The translations under genes were made by a program, and so were the position numbers. Positions 1 to 8,473 of a DNA stretch of 64,000 nucleotides are shown one piece after another. Under the pieces are notes generated by a model. It was not told the origin of the DNA and did not search any database. It saw only the letters and a program-made list of their open reading frames with translations. The stretch is from Frigidibacter albus (lineage in GTDB: Bacteria; Pseudomonadota; Alphaproteobacteria; Rhodobacterales; Rhodobacteraceae). Each line of letters opens with the position of its first letter. The stretch's first letter is position 1. The stretch covers positions 1-64,000 of the forward strand of contig NZ_JAAAUC010000001.1 in assembly GCF_009908165.1 (NCBI RefSeq). Reading direction: 5' to 3'.

Positions 1-2
1 GC

Positions 3-212
3 TTGCGATCGCTGTATTGCTGCTCTGACGGCGTGCGTGGTCGTGGCGCTCCCGTGACGAACTTGTCCCATAGTGCTTCCTTCCATTCCTTCGAAAGGAT
101 CGCACCATCAAACCATGGGATCAAACAGGTCAACGACCACCTTGTGCTGGTCGACAGCCGCTCCTCCAAGGTTGTTTCGGTTCTTGGGCTGCTCGACACG
201 CTGCTGAGATAA
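3..212 (+). CDS. possible 3' end of an unidentified gene, open to the window edge
   Basis: A reading frame open from the window edge ends with TAA at 210-212. Only its last 35 or so residues look protein-like (a run such as HLVLVDSRSSKVVSVLGLL, ending LLDTLLR). The upstream part is Cys/Arg-rich and not convincing, so a frameshift or a start further downstream is possible. I do not recognise a family and assign no function. The stretch 213-388 after it holds no gene, only the inverted repeat at 251-286. Confidence 0.25.
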   Translation: MRSLYCCSDGVRGRGAPVTNLSHSASFHSFERIAPSNHGIKQVNDHLVLVDSRSSKVVSVLGLLDTLLR

Positions 213-250
213 CCCCCGGCGCCCGCAAGAGGCGACGGCAGCTGTCCATC

Positions 251-286
251 CAGGACGCGGAAGGCCTCGCCGCTTGCCGCGTCCTG
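251..286. promoter_or_regulatory. perfect 10-bp inverted repeat upstream of the truncated efflux gene
   Basis: CAGGACGCGG at 251-260 is mirrored exactly by CCGCGTCCTG at 277-286 across a 16-base loop. No T-run follows. It could be an operator for the downstream efflux gene or the hairpin of a terminator for the preceding frame. Confidence 0.4.
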
Positions 287-388
287 ACATGCGTGTGACG
301 ATGCCGGTGACCACAGACATCAGGCGCGCCCGGACCCCGGGTGATGGACCGCCACGTGGCCTCCCCCACCGGACAGGAAAGAGAAGAT

Positions 389-919
389 ATGCTGACCCCC
401 CTACGCATCGACCGCCTGGTCCCGGCGCTTGTCGCCCTTGCCCTTCTGTCTGGTCCGGCCATTGCCCAAGGCGGCCCCCCGCCCGGTGGTGCCCCTGCGG
501 GACCCACCGAGGTTGGCGTGATGGAGCTGACGCTGGAGCCTGTCGCGCGCAGCTACACGATCCCGGGCCGCGCCGTTGCGTTTGAGGAAACGCAGGTCCG
601 CCCGAGGGTTGGCGGCGTGGTCACCGAGATCCTGTATGCGCCGGGCCGCCAGGTCGAGGTTGGCACGCCGCTCTTCCGTCTGGACTCTGCCAGCTACGAG
701 GCAGCGCGCTCGTCGGCAGAGGCGATGCTTGCCAAGGCCAAGGCCGTGCTGGACGCGGCTGAAACCACCTTGACCCGGCTGGAGCGGCTGGAGGGCACCG
801 GCGCCACCACCGCCGACGTGGACAGCGCCCGCGCGACCGTCGCCGAAGCGCGCGCCGATGTGCAAAGCGCCGAGGCCGATTTGCAGATTGCAGAGTCCGA
901 GCTGTCCTGGACGGAAATC
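389..919 (+). pseudogene. RND efflux periplasmic adaptor (membrane fusion protein), truncated
   Basis: The ATG at 389 opens a protein with a Sec signal peptide (hydrophobic run ending GPAIAQG), then the AcrA/MexE-type first half: a beta-barrel start near residue 35, the lipoyl half-motif VRPRVGGVVTEILYAPGRQVEVG near residues 70-92, and an Ala/Glu-rich alpha-hairpin up to about residue 175 (ESELSWTEI). Adaptors of this family are about 360-400 residues and continue with a TAPxxG second lipoyl half. Here homology stops abruptly at about base 919. The frame then runs meaninglessly to 1588 through antisense sequence. No RND pump gene follows. The gene is therefore a deletion remnant and not expected to work. 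Confidence 0.8.
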
Positions 920-1063
920 GCCAGAAAAGCCGCCGCCGATAACCACCACGTCGCAATCGATATCCTGGGTCAGGCGGGGGAAGCTGACGTCATATTTGCG
1001 CGTCGCGGTGTAGTAGTTCAGCGCGTCCAGCTTCTGCATACGGATCGGGTTGATCAGGCTCAT
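920..1063 (-). pseudogene. FAD-dependent amine oxidoreductase (DadA/PuuB-like), N-terminal fragment
   Basis: Reading from the ATG at 1063, 48 residues match the start of gamma-glutamylputrescine oxidase / DadA-type flavoproteins: an N-terminal LDALNYYTAT segment, then the dinucleotide-binding strand and loop VVVIGGGFSG (GxGxxG type). At about 919/920 the homology ends at exactly the base where the opposing adaptor gene also ends, so over 350 residues are missing. Its start lies 3 bases after the stop of the permease gene, so it was the second gene of a permease-oxidase operon, probably for an amine or amino-acid substrate. Confidence 0.75.
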
Positions 1064-1066
1064 GGG

Positions 1067-2515
1067 TCAGACCTCCGTCACGGCGGCGCCAAGCGCATCG
1101 TAGAGCGCGGGCCGGCGGGATCTGAGATAGATGGCATAACCTGCCCCGATCAGGCCAAAGGCCAGCACCAGCCAGGGGAAGGTCCAGATCACCGGGCTGT
1201 CGCCCGCCAGCAGCGGCAGGTTCAGGATGACCAGCACCAGCCCGGTCGCGAGGCCGAGGATCGACAGGGCCGGGGCGGCCAGCCGCGTCCAGGCGCCGTG
1301 GCCGTGGGGGTTGCGGCCGAACCAGGCGATGATGGCAAAGCAGACGAGGATCTGCACAGACAGGATGCCGATCACGGCGATGGCCGAGGTCCAGGAAAAG
1401 ATCGCCGCATAGGGATCCAGCCCCGAGACCACCGCCGCGATCAGCAGCAGGCCCGCGATGACGCTTTGCGCCCGCCCAGCAACATGCGGAGAGCCGTGGC
1501 GGTCATGGACGTTGCCCAGAAAGCGGGGCAGCACGCCCTCGCGGCCAAGGGCAAAGAAATAGCGGTTGACCGTGTTGTGGAAGGCTAGCGCCGAAGCGAA
1601 CAGGCTGACGATCAGCAAGATCTCGATGGCGGTCACCGACCACGGGCCCAGAACCTCGGCAGCGGCGGTGAAGAAATAGCTCTCCAGCCCCGCCTGCGCT
1701 GCGGCCTGCGCATTGGCCGGGCCATAGAACTGGGTGATCGACCAGGTCGAGAAGGCGTAGAAGCCGGCAATCAGCGCCACGGCCGCGAAAGTGGCCCGCG
1801 GGATGGTGCGTTCGGGATGGCGGGCCTCTTCGCTGAAGACCACGGTCGCCTCGAATCCCATGAAGGATCCGACGACGAAGACCAGCGCCGCGCCGAGGCC
1901 GGGGCTGAAGACCGTTGCCGGGGCGAAGGAAGTGAGGGTGATCCCTTCGGGCCCGCCGCCGCCCATCAGGATGCCGACGCTCAGCGCGAAGAGGATCGCG
2001 ATCTCGGCCAACATGCACAGGCCCAGAAGACGGCCCGAGAACGAGATGTTGCGGGCGCCGCAGAGCCAGACCAGCGCCATGACGGCCAGCACCGGCGCCC
2101 ACCATGCGATCTCGATACCGAGGCCCGCCAGAGTGCCCGATAAGAAGATGCCAAACAGCGTGTAGACCGCCAGCTGGATCATCTTGTAGGTCAGAAGTGC
2201 GATCGAAGCCGCCGCGACCCCTGCCGGGCGGCCCAGCCCCTTGGCGATATAGGTGTAGAAACCGCCCGCCGGTCCTGCGCTGCGGCTCATGGCGGTGAAG
2301 CCCACCGCGAAGATCAGATACATCAGGCCGGCCAGCAGGTAGACGCCCGGCACCCCGGCGCCATTGCCGAAGGCGAAGGCCGCGGGCGAGGCCCCCACGA
2401 CCGAGGCAAGCGGTGCCGCCGCCGCGACGACGAAGAAGACGATATGCGTGGTGCCGACGGAATTGCGGGCAAGGCCCGCGGGAAGGCTCGCGCCCCCCGA
2501 AGCTGTCTGTGACAT
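1067..2515 (-). CDS. APC-superfamily amino acid/amine permease
   Basis: This 482-residue polytopic membrane protein has about 12 hydrophobic segments and a typical APC start: THIVFFVVAAAAPLASVVG in TM1, then the TM2-3 region with SRSAGPAGGFYTYIAKGLG (the G-x-F-Y aromatic motif). It should be a proton-coupled importer of an amino acid or polyamine. Its partner was the truncated oxidoreductase 3 bases downstream, as in putrescine or glutamylputrescine gene pairs. It is divergent from the AraC regulator at 2582, and a 20-bp palindromic operator (2558-2577) lies between them. The gene itself looks intact. The substrate is an inference. Confidence 0.85.
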   Translation of the reverse strand: MSQTASGGASLPAGLARNSVGTTHIVFFVVAAAAPLASVVGASPAAFAFGNGAGVPGVYLLAGLMYLIFAVGFTAMSRSAGPAGGFYTYIAKGLGRPAGVAAASIALLTYKMIQLAVYTLFGIFLSGTLAGLGIEIAWWAPVLAVMALVWLCGARNISFSGRLLGLCMLAEIAILFALSVGILMGGGGPEGITLTSFAPATVFSPGLGAALVFVVGSFMGFEATVVFSEEARHPERTIPRATFAAVALIAGFYAFSTWSITQFYGPANAQAAAQAGLESYFFTAAAEVLGPWSVTAIEILLIVSLFASALAFHNTVNRYFFALGREGVLPRFLGNVHDRHGSPHVAGRAQSVIAGLLLIAAVVSGLDPYAAIFSWTSAIAVIGILSVQILVCFAIIAWFGRNPHGHGAWTRLAAPALSILGLATGLVLVILNLPLLAGDSPVIWTFPWLVLAFGLIGAGYAIYLRSRRPALYDALGAAVTEV

Positions 2516-2557
2516 GGTCGTTTCCCTGTTGGTGCGGGACGATCTGGCGCCGCCCTG

Positions 2558-2577
2558 TTCATTTCAACTGCAACAAA
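2558..2577. promoter_or_regulatory. palindromic operator candidate, copy 1 (permease/AraC divergent region)
   Basis: On the minus strand the 20-mer reads TTTGTTGCA GT TGAAATGAA. It matches the half-site pattern of four other sites at 5058, 5081, 6505 and 12618 and differs from the 5081 copy at only a few positions. Binding is inferred from recurrence in control regions only. Confidence 0.5.
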
Positions 2578-2581
2578 TGCT

Positions 2582-3658
2582 ATGGGATCGGAAGGCCTCA
2601 CCAAATTGCGGATTGCGCCAATGATTCGATATTTTGCGCCAGAGCCCGAGGGGCCGCGCGGTCTCGCGCCGCTGATCCGCGCCTCGTCGCTCAGCCCGGT
2701 CCTGCGAATGCTGGATCGCAGCGCCCTTCCTGCGGCGGCTCTGCTGGCGCGGCACAAGCTGACCCGCGCACAGCTGTCGGACCCCTATTCCCAGATCCCG
2801 CTGCATCACTATGTGGCGTTCCTGGAGGAAGCGGCGGTCACGGCCGGCGATCCTGTCTTTGGCGCGCGCGCGGGCACCAGTTTCAGCGCCACCGATCTGG
2901 GGCCTGTCGGCCTGCTCTTCGCCAGTTCCGCCACGCTCAAGCGCGGGCTGGCGCGGCTGGCCGAGGTGCTGAACGCCTGGCAGGACGGCACCTCGATCCG
3001 GGTCGAGGTGCAGGATGCGCATCTCGTGTGGAGCTACCGGCTGGAGGACCCGACCCTGTGGCCGCGCCGGCAGGACTCGGAATACACGCTCTCCGCCACC
3101 ATCGCGCTGGCACGGGGGGCGTTTGGCGCGGCGGGGCGCCCGGTGGCGCTGCATCTGGAGCATGACGCGCCGCCCGAAGCTGCAGCCCTTGGCCGCGTCT
3201 TAGGCACTGCCCCCAGCTTCGGGCAGATGGCCAACCGTCTGCTGTTCGACCGCGAGGCTGCCGAGCGCGTGCAGCGGGCCGAGGATAGCGGGCTCATGGC
3301 GATCCTGTCCCGGCATCTGGCCGATCTGGCCCCGCACCCGGGCGGCTCGGATCTGGCGCAGCAGGTGCGGCGGCTGATCCGTCTCAATCTTGGCCAGCGC
3401 CCGGTGACGATCAGCTTGCTCGCTGATGTCCTGCACATGTCGCCACGCAGCCTGCAACGCCATCTGTCGGACCTCGGCCTGTCGTTTCGGGCGCTGGTTC
3501 AGGAAGCGCGGCTGGAGTTGGGCAGCGCCCGCCTGCGCGACCGCAACGCGTCGCATAGCGAGATCGCGCGGCAGCTGGGCTACGCCGACAGCACCGCCTT
3601 CTGGCGCGCGTTCAAGCGCGGGACCGGAAAGCCGCCCTCGCGGCACCGGGAGGATTGA
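2582..3658 (+). CDS. AraC-family transcriptional regulator
   Basis: The protein has an N-terminal arabinose-binding-like (PF12625-type) half, residues about 20-200, and a C-terminal AraC/XylS double helix-turn-helix. The latter spans about residues 255-355, with VTISLLADVLHMSPRSLQRHLSDLG as the first HTH and HSEIARQLGYADSTAFWRAFKRGTGKPPS as the second with the family signature. It should activate a nearby operon in response to a small effector. Start choice is uncertain: ATG 2582 gives 358 residues, while in-frame ATG 2621 gives 345 and clears the operator. Neither has a clear ribosome binding site. It is divergent from the permease. Confidence 0.88.
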   Translation: MGSEGLTKLRIAPMIRYFAPEPEGPRGLAPLIRASSLSPVLRMLDRSALPAAALLARHKLTRAQLSDPYSQIPLHHYVAFLEEAAVTAGDPVFGARAGTSFSATDLGPVGLLFASSATLKRGLARLAEVLNAWQDGTSIRVEVQDAHLVWSYRLEDPTLWPRRQDSEYTLSATIALARGAFGAAGRPVALHLEHDAPPEAAALGRVLGTAPSFGQMANRLLFDREAAERVQRAEDSGLMAILSRHLADLAPHPGGSDLAQQVRRLIRLNLGQRPVTISLLADVLHMSPRSLQRHLSDLGLSFRALVQEARLELGSARLRDRNASHSEIARQLGYADSTAFWRAFKRGTGKPPSRHRED

Positions 3659-3841
3659 CAGGTCCACCCGGCGCCGATACTGGCCCGCAGCATGAGATCG
3701 ACAAGCCGCCCCCTGCAAAGCTGCTATTTCCCGCTGCCCTGAGCAGCGGACGGCCTTGCCATGTCACCGCTGCGCCCGCCAGCGGTCGCATATCGGAGAC
3801 ATCCCCGGACCCTGGCGCCTCCTCCTTTCAAGGAAATCGCC

Positions 3842-4552
3842 ATGTCCCGTCATTTGCCCCCCTCTGTGCTCATCATCGGCTTCGGTGCCTTCGGGCGGCT
3901 GATGGCCACCCATCTGGCACCCCACCTGACGGTCGCGGTCTGCGATCCGGCGGCGCATCACGGCAGCACCGATCTGCCGGTCGTGCAGATATCCGGCGCT
4001 GGCGCCTTCGACATCGTGGTGCTGGCGGTGCCGGTTCCTGCCTTCGTCGGGTGCCTGCGCCAGATCGCGCCGCATCTGCGCCCCGGCCAGATTGTCATCG
4101 ACACCTGCTCGATCAAGCAGGAACCGGCGCAGCTGATGCAGGAGCTTTTGCCCCCGCAAGTGCAGCTGCTAGGATGCCATCCCCTCTTCGGCCCGCAAAG
4201 CGCGCGCACGGGGCTGGCGGGCCAGCGCGTGGTGCTGTGCCCGTTACGCGGCACCGGTTGGCGGCGGATCGCCGCGTTCCTGCGCCATCGTCTGCGGCTG
4301 CAGATCGTGCTGTCCTCGCCCGAGGAGCATGACCGCCACGCGGCCCTGACCCAAGGGCTGACGCATCTGCTGGCCCATGCGATGCGCGAGCTTGCCCCGC
4401 ATCCCAAGATCCGCACCCGCAGCTTTGACCTGATCATGGAGGGGCTGGGCATGGTCGGGCAGGATGCGCCCGAGGTCTTTGACGCGGTGACGCGCGGCAA
4501 CCCGCATATGCCCGCGTTGCGTCAAAGGCTGGCGCAGCTTCTTGGGGACTGA
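3842..4552 (+). CDS. prephenate/arogenate dehydrogenase-like protein (TyrA family)
   Basis: This 236-residue protein has an N-terminal Rossmann fold, VLIIGFGAFGRLMATHL (GxGxxG), a second strand ending in VCDPAAH, and the TyrA signature CHPLFGPQSA around residue 115 with its conserved His. The C-terminal helical dimerisation part is shorter than in classical TyrA (about 280-310 residues), so specificity is uncertain. The start at 3842 follows an AAGGA ribosome binding site. It lies just before the marR/hmgA divergent pair and is convergent with marR. A role in tyrosine or quinate-type metabolism near homogentisate genes is plausible but inferred. Confidence 0.75.
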   Translation: MSRHLPPSVLIIGFGAFGRLMATHLAPHLTVAVCDPAAHHGSTDLPVVQISGAGAFDIVVLAVPVPAFVGCLRQIAPHLRPGQIVIDTCSIKQEPAQLMQELLPPQVQLLGCHPLFGPQSARTGLAGQRVVLCPLRGTGWRRIAAFLRHRLRLQIVLSSPEEHDRHAALTQGLTHLLAHAMRELAPHPKIRTRSFDLIMEGLGMVGQDAPEVFDAVTRGNPHMPALRQRLAQLLGD

Positions 4553-4569
4553 AATGCCCCCTTGCCGGG

Positions 4570-5001
4570 TCAGTCGCCGGGCTGGCCCGGTCCCAACTGG
4601 CGCAGGGCGCGGGCGAGGGCGGGGCCATCCGCTCCAAGCTCGCTGAGGATCTGCGCCTGAAAGCTGTCGGCAACGCGGCTGAGCCGCTGCATCAAGGCGC
4701 GGCCGTCCTCGGTCAGCTGCAGCACGATCAGGCGGCGATCGTCCGGGTCGCCTTCCTTCTGGACCAGCCCGGCAAGCTCCAGCCGCGAGGCCGCGCGGCT
4801 GACCACGGATTTGTCCAGATGCACGAGGTTGTGGATATCGCGGACGCTGGCCGCGCCCGAATGGTCCAGATGCGCCAGCACCCGCCACTCCGGGATCGTC
4901 AGCCCGGCCTCGGCGGCATAGAGCGCGCTGAACCTTGCGCTGGTGCGGTGCGCCGCGACGGACAGCAGGTAGGGCAGGAAGGTGTCGAGGTGAAATGGCA
5001 T
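4570..5001 (-). CDS. MarR-family transcriptional regulator, probable repressor of homogentisate genes
   Basis: The 143-residue winged-helix protein begins MPFHLDTFLPYLLSVAAHRTS, carries the recognition helix in SVRDIHNLVHLDKSVVSRAASRLE and the wing with DPDDRRLIVLQLTEDG, all MarR hallmarks. ATG 5001 is preferred over an upstream in-frame ATG at 5085 because a GGAGG box lies 5-10 bases before it. It is transcribed divergently from hmgA, with two palindromes in the shared region, so autoregulation and repression of hmgA are likely. The MarR at 11387 is a paralogue sharing the N-terminal start pattern. Confidence 0.88.
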   Translation of the reverse strand: MPFHLDTFLPYLLSVAAHRTSARFSALYAAEAGLTIPEWRVLAHLDHSGAASVRDIHNLVHLDKSVVSRAASRLELAGLVQKEGDPDDRRLIVLQLTEDGRALMQRLSRVADSFQAQILSELGADGPALARALRQLGPGQPGD

Positions 5002-5052
5002 CGCGGCCTCCTGTGCGCAGGGTTGCGCAAAATCATTGCTGATGCAACGGCC

Positions 5053-5081
5053 TTGACATCGTTGTGCCAGCAACGATACGG
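5053..5081 (+). promoter_or_regulatory. hmgA promoter with embedded palindromic operator (copy 2)
   Basis: TTGACA at 5053-5058, a 17-base spacer and ATACGG at 5076-5081 form a plausible sigma-70 promoter. The perfect inverted repeat ATCGTTG / CAACGAT (5058-5064 and 5071-5077) fills the spacer, the classic place for a repressor. A further copy of the 20-mer follows directly at 5081-5100 on the minus strand. Confidence 0.65.
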
Positions 5082-5100
5082 TCATTGCAACTGCAACGAA
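5081..5100 (-). promoter_or_regulatory. palindromic operator candidate, copy 3
   Basis: The minus strand reads TTCGTTGCA GT TGCAATGAC, with a near-perfect dyad around TTGCAGTTGCAA. It sits between the promoter and the hmgA ribosome binding site and differs little from the copy at 2558. Confidence 0.55.
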
Positions 5101-5117
5101 TCTGACGGAGGACTGCC

Positions 5118-6476
5118 GTGACGACTGATGACCTGCCGCAAGGCATGACCCGCGCCGCCTCGGCCGGCCCGCATATCGGCTACATGCCCGGCTTCGGCAA
5201 CGACTTTGAGACCGAAGCGCTGCCGGGTGCCCTGCCGCAGGGCCAGAACAGCCCGCAGAAGTGCAACTACGGCCTTTATGCCGAGCAGCTGTCGGGCACG
5301 GCCTTCACCGCGCCGCGCGGCCAGAATGAGCGGACATGGTGCTATCGCATCCGCCCCTCGGTCCATCACACCGGCCGCTTCACGCCCATCGACCTGCCGC
5401 ATTGGAAGACCGCGCCGCATGTGCTGCCGGGCGTGACCAGCCTGGGGCAGTATCGCTGGGACCCGATCCCGGTGCCCGACCAGCCGCTGACCTGGCTGAC
5501 GGGCATGCGCACGATGACCACGGCGGGGGACGTGAACATCCAGGTCGGCATGGCCACCCATGTCTATCTGGTCACGCAGTCGATGCAGGACGAGTATTTC
5601 TTCTCCGCCGACAGCGAGTTGCTGGTCGTCCCGCAAGAGGGGCGCCTGCGCTTTTGCACCGAGCTGGGCGTGATCGACCTCGAGCCGAAAGAGATCGCCA
5701 TCCTTCCGCGCGGCCTCGTCTACCGTGTAAAGGTGCTGGAGGGTCCGGCCCGGGGCTTTGTCTGCGAGAATTACGGCCAGAAGTTCGACCTTCCCGGCCG
5801 CGGCCCCATCGGCGCCAACTGCCTTGCCAACCCGCGCGACTTCAAATGCCCCGTGGCCGCCTTCGAGGACCGCGAGGTGCCAAGCCGGGTGGTGATCAAA
5901 TGGTGCGGCCAGTTCCATGAAACCCATATCGGCCACAGCCCGTTGGATGTGGTCGCCTGGCACGGCAATTACTGCGCCTACAAATATGACCTGCGCACCT
6001 ACTCGCCGGTCGGTGCGATCCTGTTCGACCACCCGGACCCGTCGATCTTCACGGTGCTGACCGCGCCCTCGGGGCAGGAGGGCACCGCCAATATCGACTT
6101 CGTGCTGTTCCGCGAGCGCTGGATGGTGGCAGAGCACAGCTTCCGGCCGCCGTGGTATCACAAGAACATCATGTCCGAGCTGATGGGCAATATCTACGGC
6201 GTCTATGACGCCAAGCCCCAAGGGTTCGCGCCGGGCGGGATCAGCCTGCACAATTGCATGCTGCCCCACGGCCCTGACCGCGACGCCTTCGAAGGTGCCA
6301 GCAACGCCGAGCTGGGCCCCGAAAAGCTGGACAACACCATGTCCTTCATGTTCGAGACCCGGTTCCCCCAGCACCTGACCGAATTCGCCGCCCGCGAGGC
6401 GCCGATGCAGCAGGAATATATCGAGGTCTGGGACCAGCTGCAGAAGAAGTTCGACGGCACGCCGGGGATGAAATGA
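5118..6476 (+). CDS. hmgA: homogentisate 1,2-dioxygenase
   Basis: This cytosolic Fe(II) enzyme opens homogentisate to maleylacetoacetate. The 452-residue length fits the family (about 430-450). Diagnostic stretches are [19 protein letters not shown] near the N-terminus, [23 protein letters not shown], and the iron-ligand region [21 protein letters not shown] followed by [15 protein letters not shown]. Translation starts at GTG 5118 after a GGAGG box at 5107-5111. Expression is probably controlled by the divergent MarR through the palindromes at 5058-5100. The next pathway genes, fahA and maiA, follow in their own operon. Confidence 0.97.
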   Translation: MTTDDLPQGMTRAASAGPHIGYMPGFGNDFETEALPGALPQGQNSPQKCNYGLYAEQLSGTAFTAPRGQNERTWCYRIRPSVHHTGRFTPIDLPHWKTAPHVLPGVTSLGQYRWDPIPVPDQPLTWLTGMRTMTTAGDVNIQVGMATHVYLVTQSMQDEYFFSADSELLVVPQEGRLRFCTELGVIDLEPKEIAILPRGLVYRVKVLEGPARGFVCENYGQKFDLPGRGPIGANCLANPRDFKCPVAAFEDREVPSRVVIKWCGQFHETHIGHSPLDVVAWHGNYCAYKYDLRTYSPVGAILFDHPDPSIFTVLTAPSGQEGTANIDFVLFRERWMVAEHSFRPPWYHKNIMSELMGNIYGVYDAKPQGFAPGGISLHNCMLPHGPDRDAFEGASNAELGPEKLDNTMSFMFETRFPQHLTEFAAREAPMQQEYIEVWDQLQKKFDGTPGMK

Positions 6477-6480
6477 GGGG

Positions 6481-6496
6481 GGCGGGTTCGCCCGCC
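6481..6496 (+). terminator. GC hairpin after hmgA
   Basis: GGCGGG TTCG CCCGCC is a perfect 6-bp stem with a stable TTCG tetraloop, 4 bases after the hmgA stop. No T-run follows, so it may be a weak terminator or an mRNA 3' end stabiliser. Confidence 0.5.
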
Positions 6497-6504
6497 ACCC
6501 GATT

Positions 6505-6550
6505 ATCGTTGCAAGCGTAACAATATCTGCTATTCGTTTCACTTGAAACG
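6505..6550 (+). promoter_or_regulatory. fahA control region: operator copy 4 and a second palindrome
   Basis: The 20-mer ATCGTTGCA AG CGTAACAAT at 6505-6524 matches the hmgA operator type. The perfect repeat CGTTTC ACTT GAAACG follows at 6535-6550. fahA starts at 6592, so this is a likely regulatory region for the whole fahA-maiA-dctPQM operon. Confidence 0.6.
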
Positions 6551-6591
6551 TTCTGCTGCCCCACTTCCGCACAAGACAAGCGAGACTTCCG

Positions 6592-7803
6592 ATGACGCAT
6601 CAGATCCCGCGCAGCCAGGTGACTGCCGCGAACGACCCTTCCTGCGATTTTCCCATCCAGAACCTGCCCTATGGCGTGTTTTCGAGTGACGGTGCGGGGC
6701 CACGCTGCGGAGTCGCGATCGGGGACAAGGTGCTGGACCTTGCCGCCTGCGAGGCGCTTGGCCTGATCGACGCGGGCGGCACTTTTGCAGCACCGCAGAT
6801 GAACGACTTCATCGCCCGGGGCCGGGCCGAATGGGACCGCACCCGTGCCCGGCTGACCGAACTGCTGGCCGCGGACGGGCCGCGCGACCTTCCCCTGCTG
6901 GCGATGGCGGAGGTGACTTTGCATCTGCCGATCCGGGTCACCGAGTTCACCGATTTCTATGCCTCCAAGAACCATGCTTTCAACGTAGGTGTGCTGTTCC
7001 GCGGGCCGGAGAACGCGCTGCCCGCGCAATGGACGCATATGCCCATCGGCTATAACGGGCGGGCGTCGTCGGTTGTCGTCTCGGGCACCGACATCCGGCG
7101 CCCGATGGGGCAGGTCAAGGGCGAGGCCGGTCCCGAATGGACCGCCTGCCGCCGTCTGGATCTGGAGCTGGAGCTGGGCGCCATCGTCGGGGCGGACAGC
7201 ACCATGGGCCAGCGTATCGGGGTCGATCAGGCCGAAGACATGATCTTTGGCTATGTGCTGCTGAACGACTGGTCGGCGCGCGATATTCAAGCGTGGGAGT
7301 ATCAGCCGCTCGGGCCGTTCCAGGCCAAGGCGCTTGGCACCACGATCAGCCCCTGGATCGTGACGCAGGCGGCGCTGGAGCCGTTCCGAAGCGCAGGCGC
7401 CCCCCGCGACAACGATCTGCTGCCCTATCTGCGTGAGGATCGCCCCGGGTTCTACGACCTGACCCTGGGGTGGACGATGAACGACCAGCAGATGGCCCGC
7501 ACGAACTACACCGTCATGTATTGGTCCAGCGCCCAGCAACTGGCCCACCATGCCGTCTCTGGCTGCCCGATGCGGGTGGGCGATCTGCTGGGGACGGGCA
7601 CGATTTCCGGCCCCGCGGCAGATCAGACTGGTGCCCTCCTGGAGATGACGCAGGGCGGCAAGGTGCCGGTCACCGTGAACGGCGCCCCGCGCACCTTCAT
7701 CGAGGACGGGGATGAGGTCGGGCTGTTCGGCTTTGCCCAGGGCGAGGGGTTCCGCGTGGGCTTCGGTCCCTGCACGGGCCGCATCCTGCCTGCCCAGCCA
7801 TGA
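6592..7803 (+). CDS. fahA: fumarylacetoacetase
   Basis: The enzyme hydrolyses fumarylacetoacetate to fumarate and acetoacetate, the last step of homogentisate breakdown. The 403-residue protein has the short N-terminal SH3-like domain (LPYGVFSS) and the C-terminal FAH catalytic fold: FTDFYASKNHAFNVGVLFRG with the catalytic His, the metal-binding LELELGAIVG, and the signature LLNDWSARDIQAWEYQPLG. It starts the operon fahA-maiA-dctP-dctQ-dctM. Confidence 0.97.
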   Translation: MTHQIPRSQVTAANDPSCDFPIQNLPYGVFSSDGAGPRCGVAIGDKVLDLAACEALGLIDAGGTFAAPQMNDFIARGRAEWDRTRARLTELLAADGPRDLPLLAMAEVTLHLPIRVTEFTDFYASKNHAFNVGVLFRGPENALPAQWTHMPIGYNGRASSVVVSGTDIRRPMGQVKGEAGPEWTACRRLDLELELGAIVGADSTMGQRIGVDQAEDMIFGYVLLNDWSARDIQAWEYQPLGPFQAKALGTTISPWIVTQAALEPFRSAGAPRDNDLLPYLREDRPGFYDLTLGWTMNDQQMARTNYTVMYWSSAQQLAHHAVSGCPMRVGDLLGTGTISGPAADQTGALLEMTQGGKVPVTVNGAPRTFIEDGDEVGLFGFAQGEGFRVGFGPCTGRILPAQP

Positions 7804-7807
7804 CGGT

Positions 7808-8473
7808 ATGGCCATGACGGTGCGGCTGCATGATTACTGGCGGTCCTCCGCCTCGTGGCGGGTGCGGATCGCTTTGGCGCTGAAGGGCATCGCCTATGAC
7901 CGGGTGCCAGTCGATCTGGTGGCGGGCGATCAGCGGGGGGCGGGACATCTGGCGCTCAACCCGCAGGGGCTGGTGCCGGTGTTGGAGATCGACGGGCTGC
8001 GCCTGACCCAGTCGCTGGCGATCCTTGACTATCTCGACGACACGCGCCCGCTGCCGCCGCTGCTGCCAGAGGGCGCCGTTGCGCGGGCGCAGGCCCGTGC
8101 CGTGGCGCTGGCCATCGCCTGCGAGATCCATCCGGTGTCGAACCTGGCGGTTCTTGCCCGGGTCGAGGCGCTGGCCGGCCCCGAGGCGCGCGCCGCCTGG
8201 AACCGCGACAACATCGCCAGTGGCCTCACCACGGTCGAGGCGATGCTGGCGGCCACCCCCGGCCCCTTCTGCCACGGGGGCGCGCCCAGCATGGCCGACT
8301 GCGCGCTGATCCCGCAGCTTTACAACGCCGCGCGGTGGGGGGTAGCGACCGCTGACCTGCCGCGCATCACCGCCATCGCCGAAGCCTGTGCCAACCACCC
8401 CGCCTTCGCGGCGGCACATGCGGACAATTTCAATCCCTCGCGGGAGGCGAGGGTCATGGAGGACCAAAGATGA
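7808..8473 (+). CDS. maiA: maleylacetoacetate isomerase (zeta-class GST)
   Basis: A 221-residue zeta-class glutathione transferase that isomerises maleylacetoacetate to fumarylacetoacetate using glutathione. It carries YWRSSASWRVRIALALKG (the SSxSxRVR active-site motif, here SSAS instead of the common SSCS) and NPQGLVPVLEIDG, plus a helical C-terminal domain. ATG 7808 and ATG 7814 are both possible starts, 5 and 11 bases after fahA. Its stop overlaps the next ATG (ATGA at 8470), so translation with the TRAP genes is coupled. Confidence 0.95.
   Translation: MAMTVRLHDYWRSSASWRVRIALALKGIAYDRVPVDLVAGDQRGAGHLALNPQGLVPVLEIDGLRLTQSLAILDYLDDTRPLPPLLPEGAVARAQARAVALAIACEIHPVSNLAVLARVEALAGPEARAAWNRDNIASGLTTVEAMLAATPGPFCHGGAPSMADCALIPQLYNAARWGVATADLPRITAIAEACANHPAFAAAHADNFNPSREARVMEDQR

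Noticed and set aside
115-129. CATGGGATCAAACA shared with about 24985
   Set aside because: A single 14-base match without any further homology; may be chance.
401-1063. A 220-residue minus-strand frame beginning like a flavoprotein
   Set aside because: Only the first 48 residues are real; beyond 920 it reads the antisense of the efflux adaptor gene.
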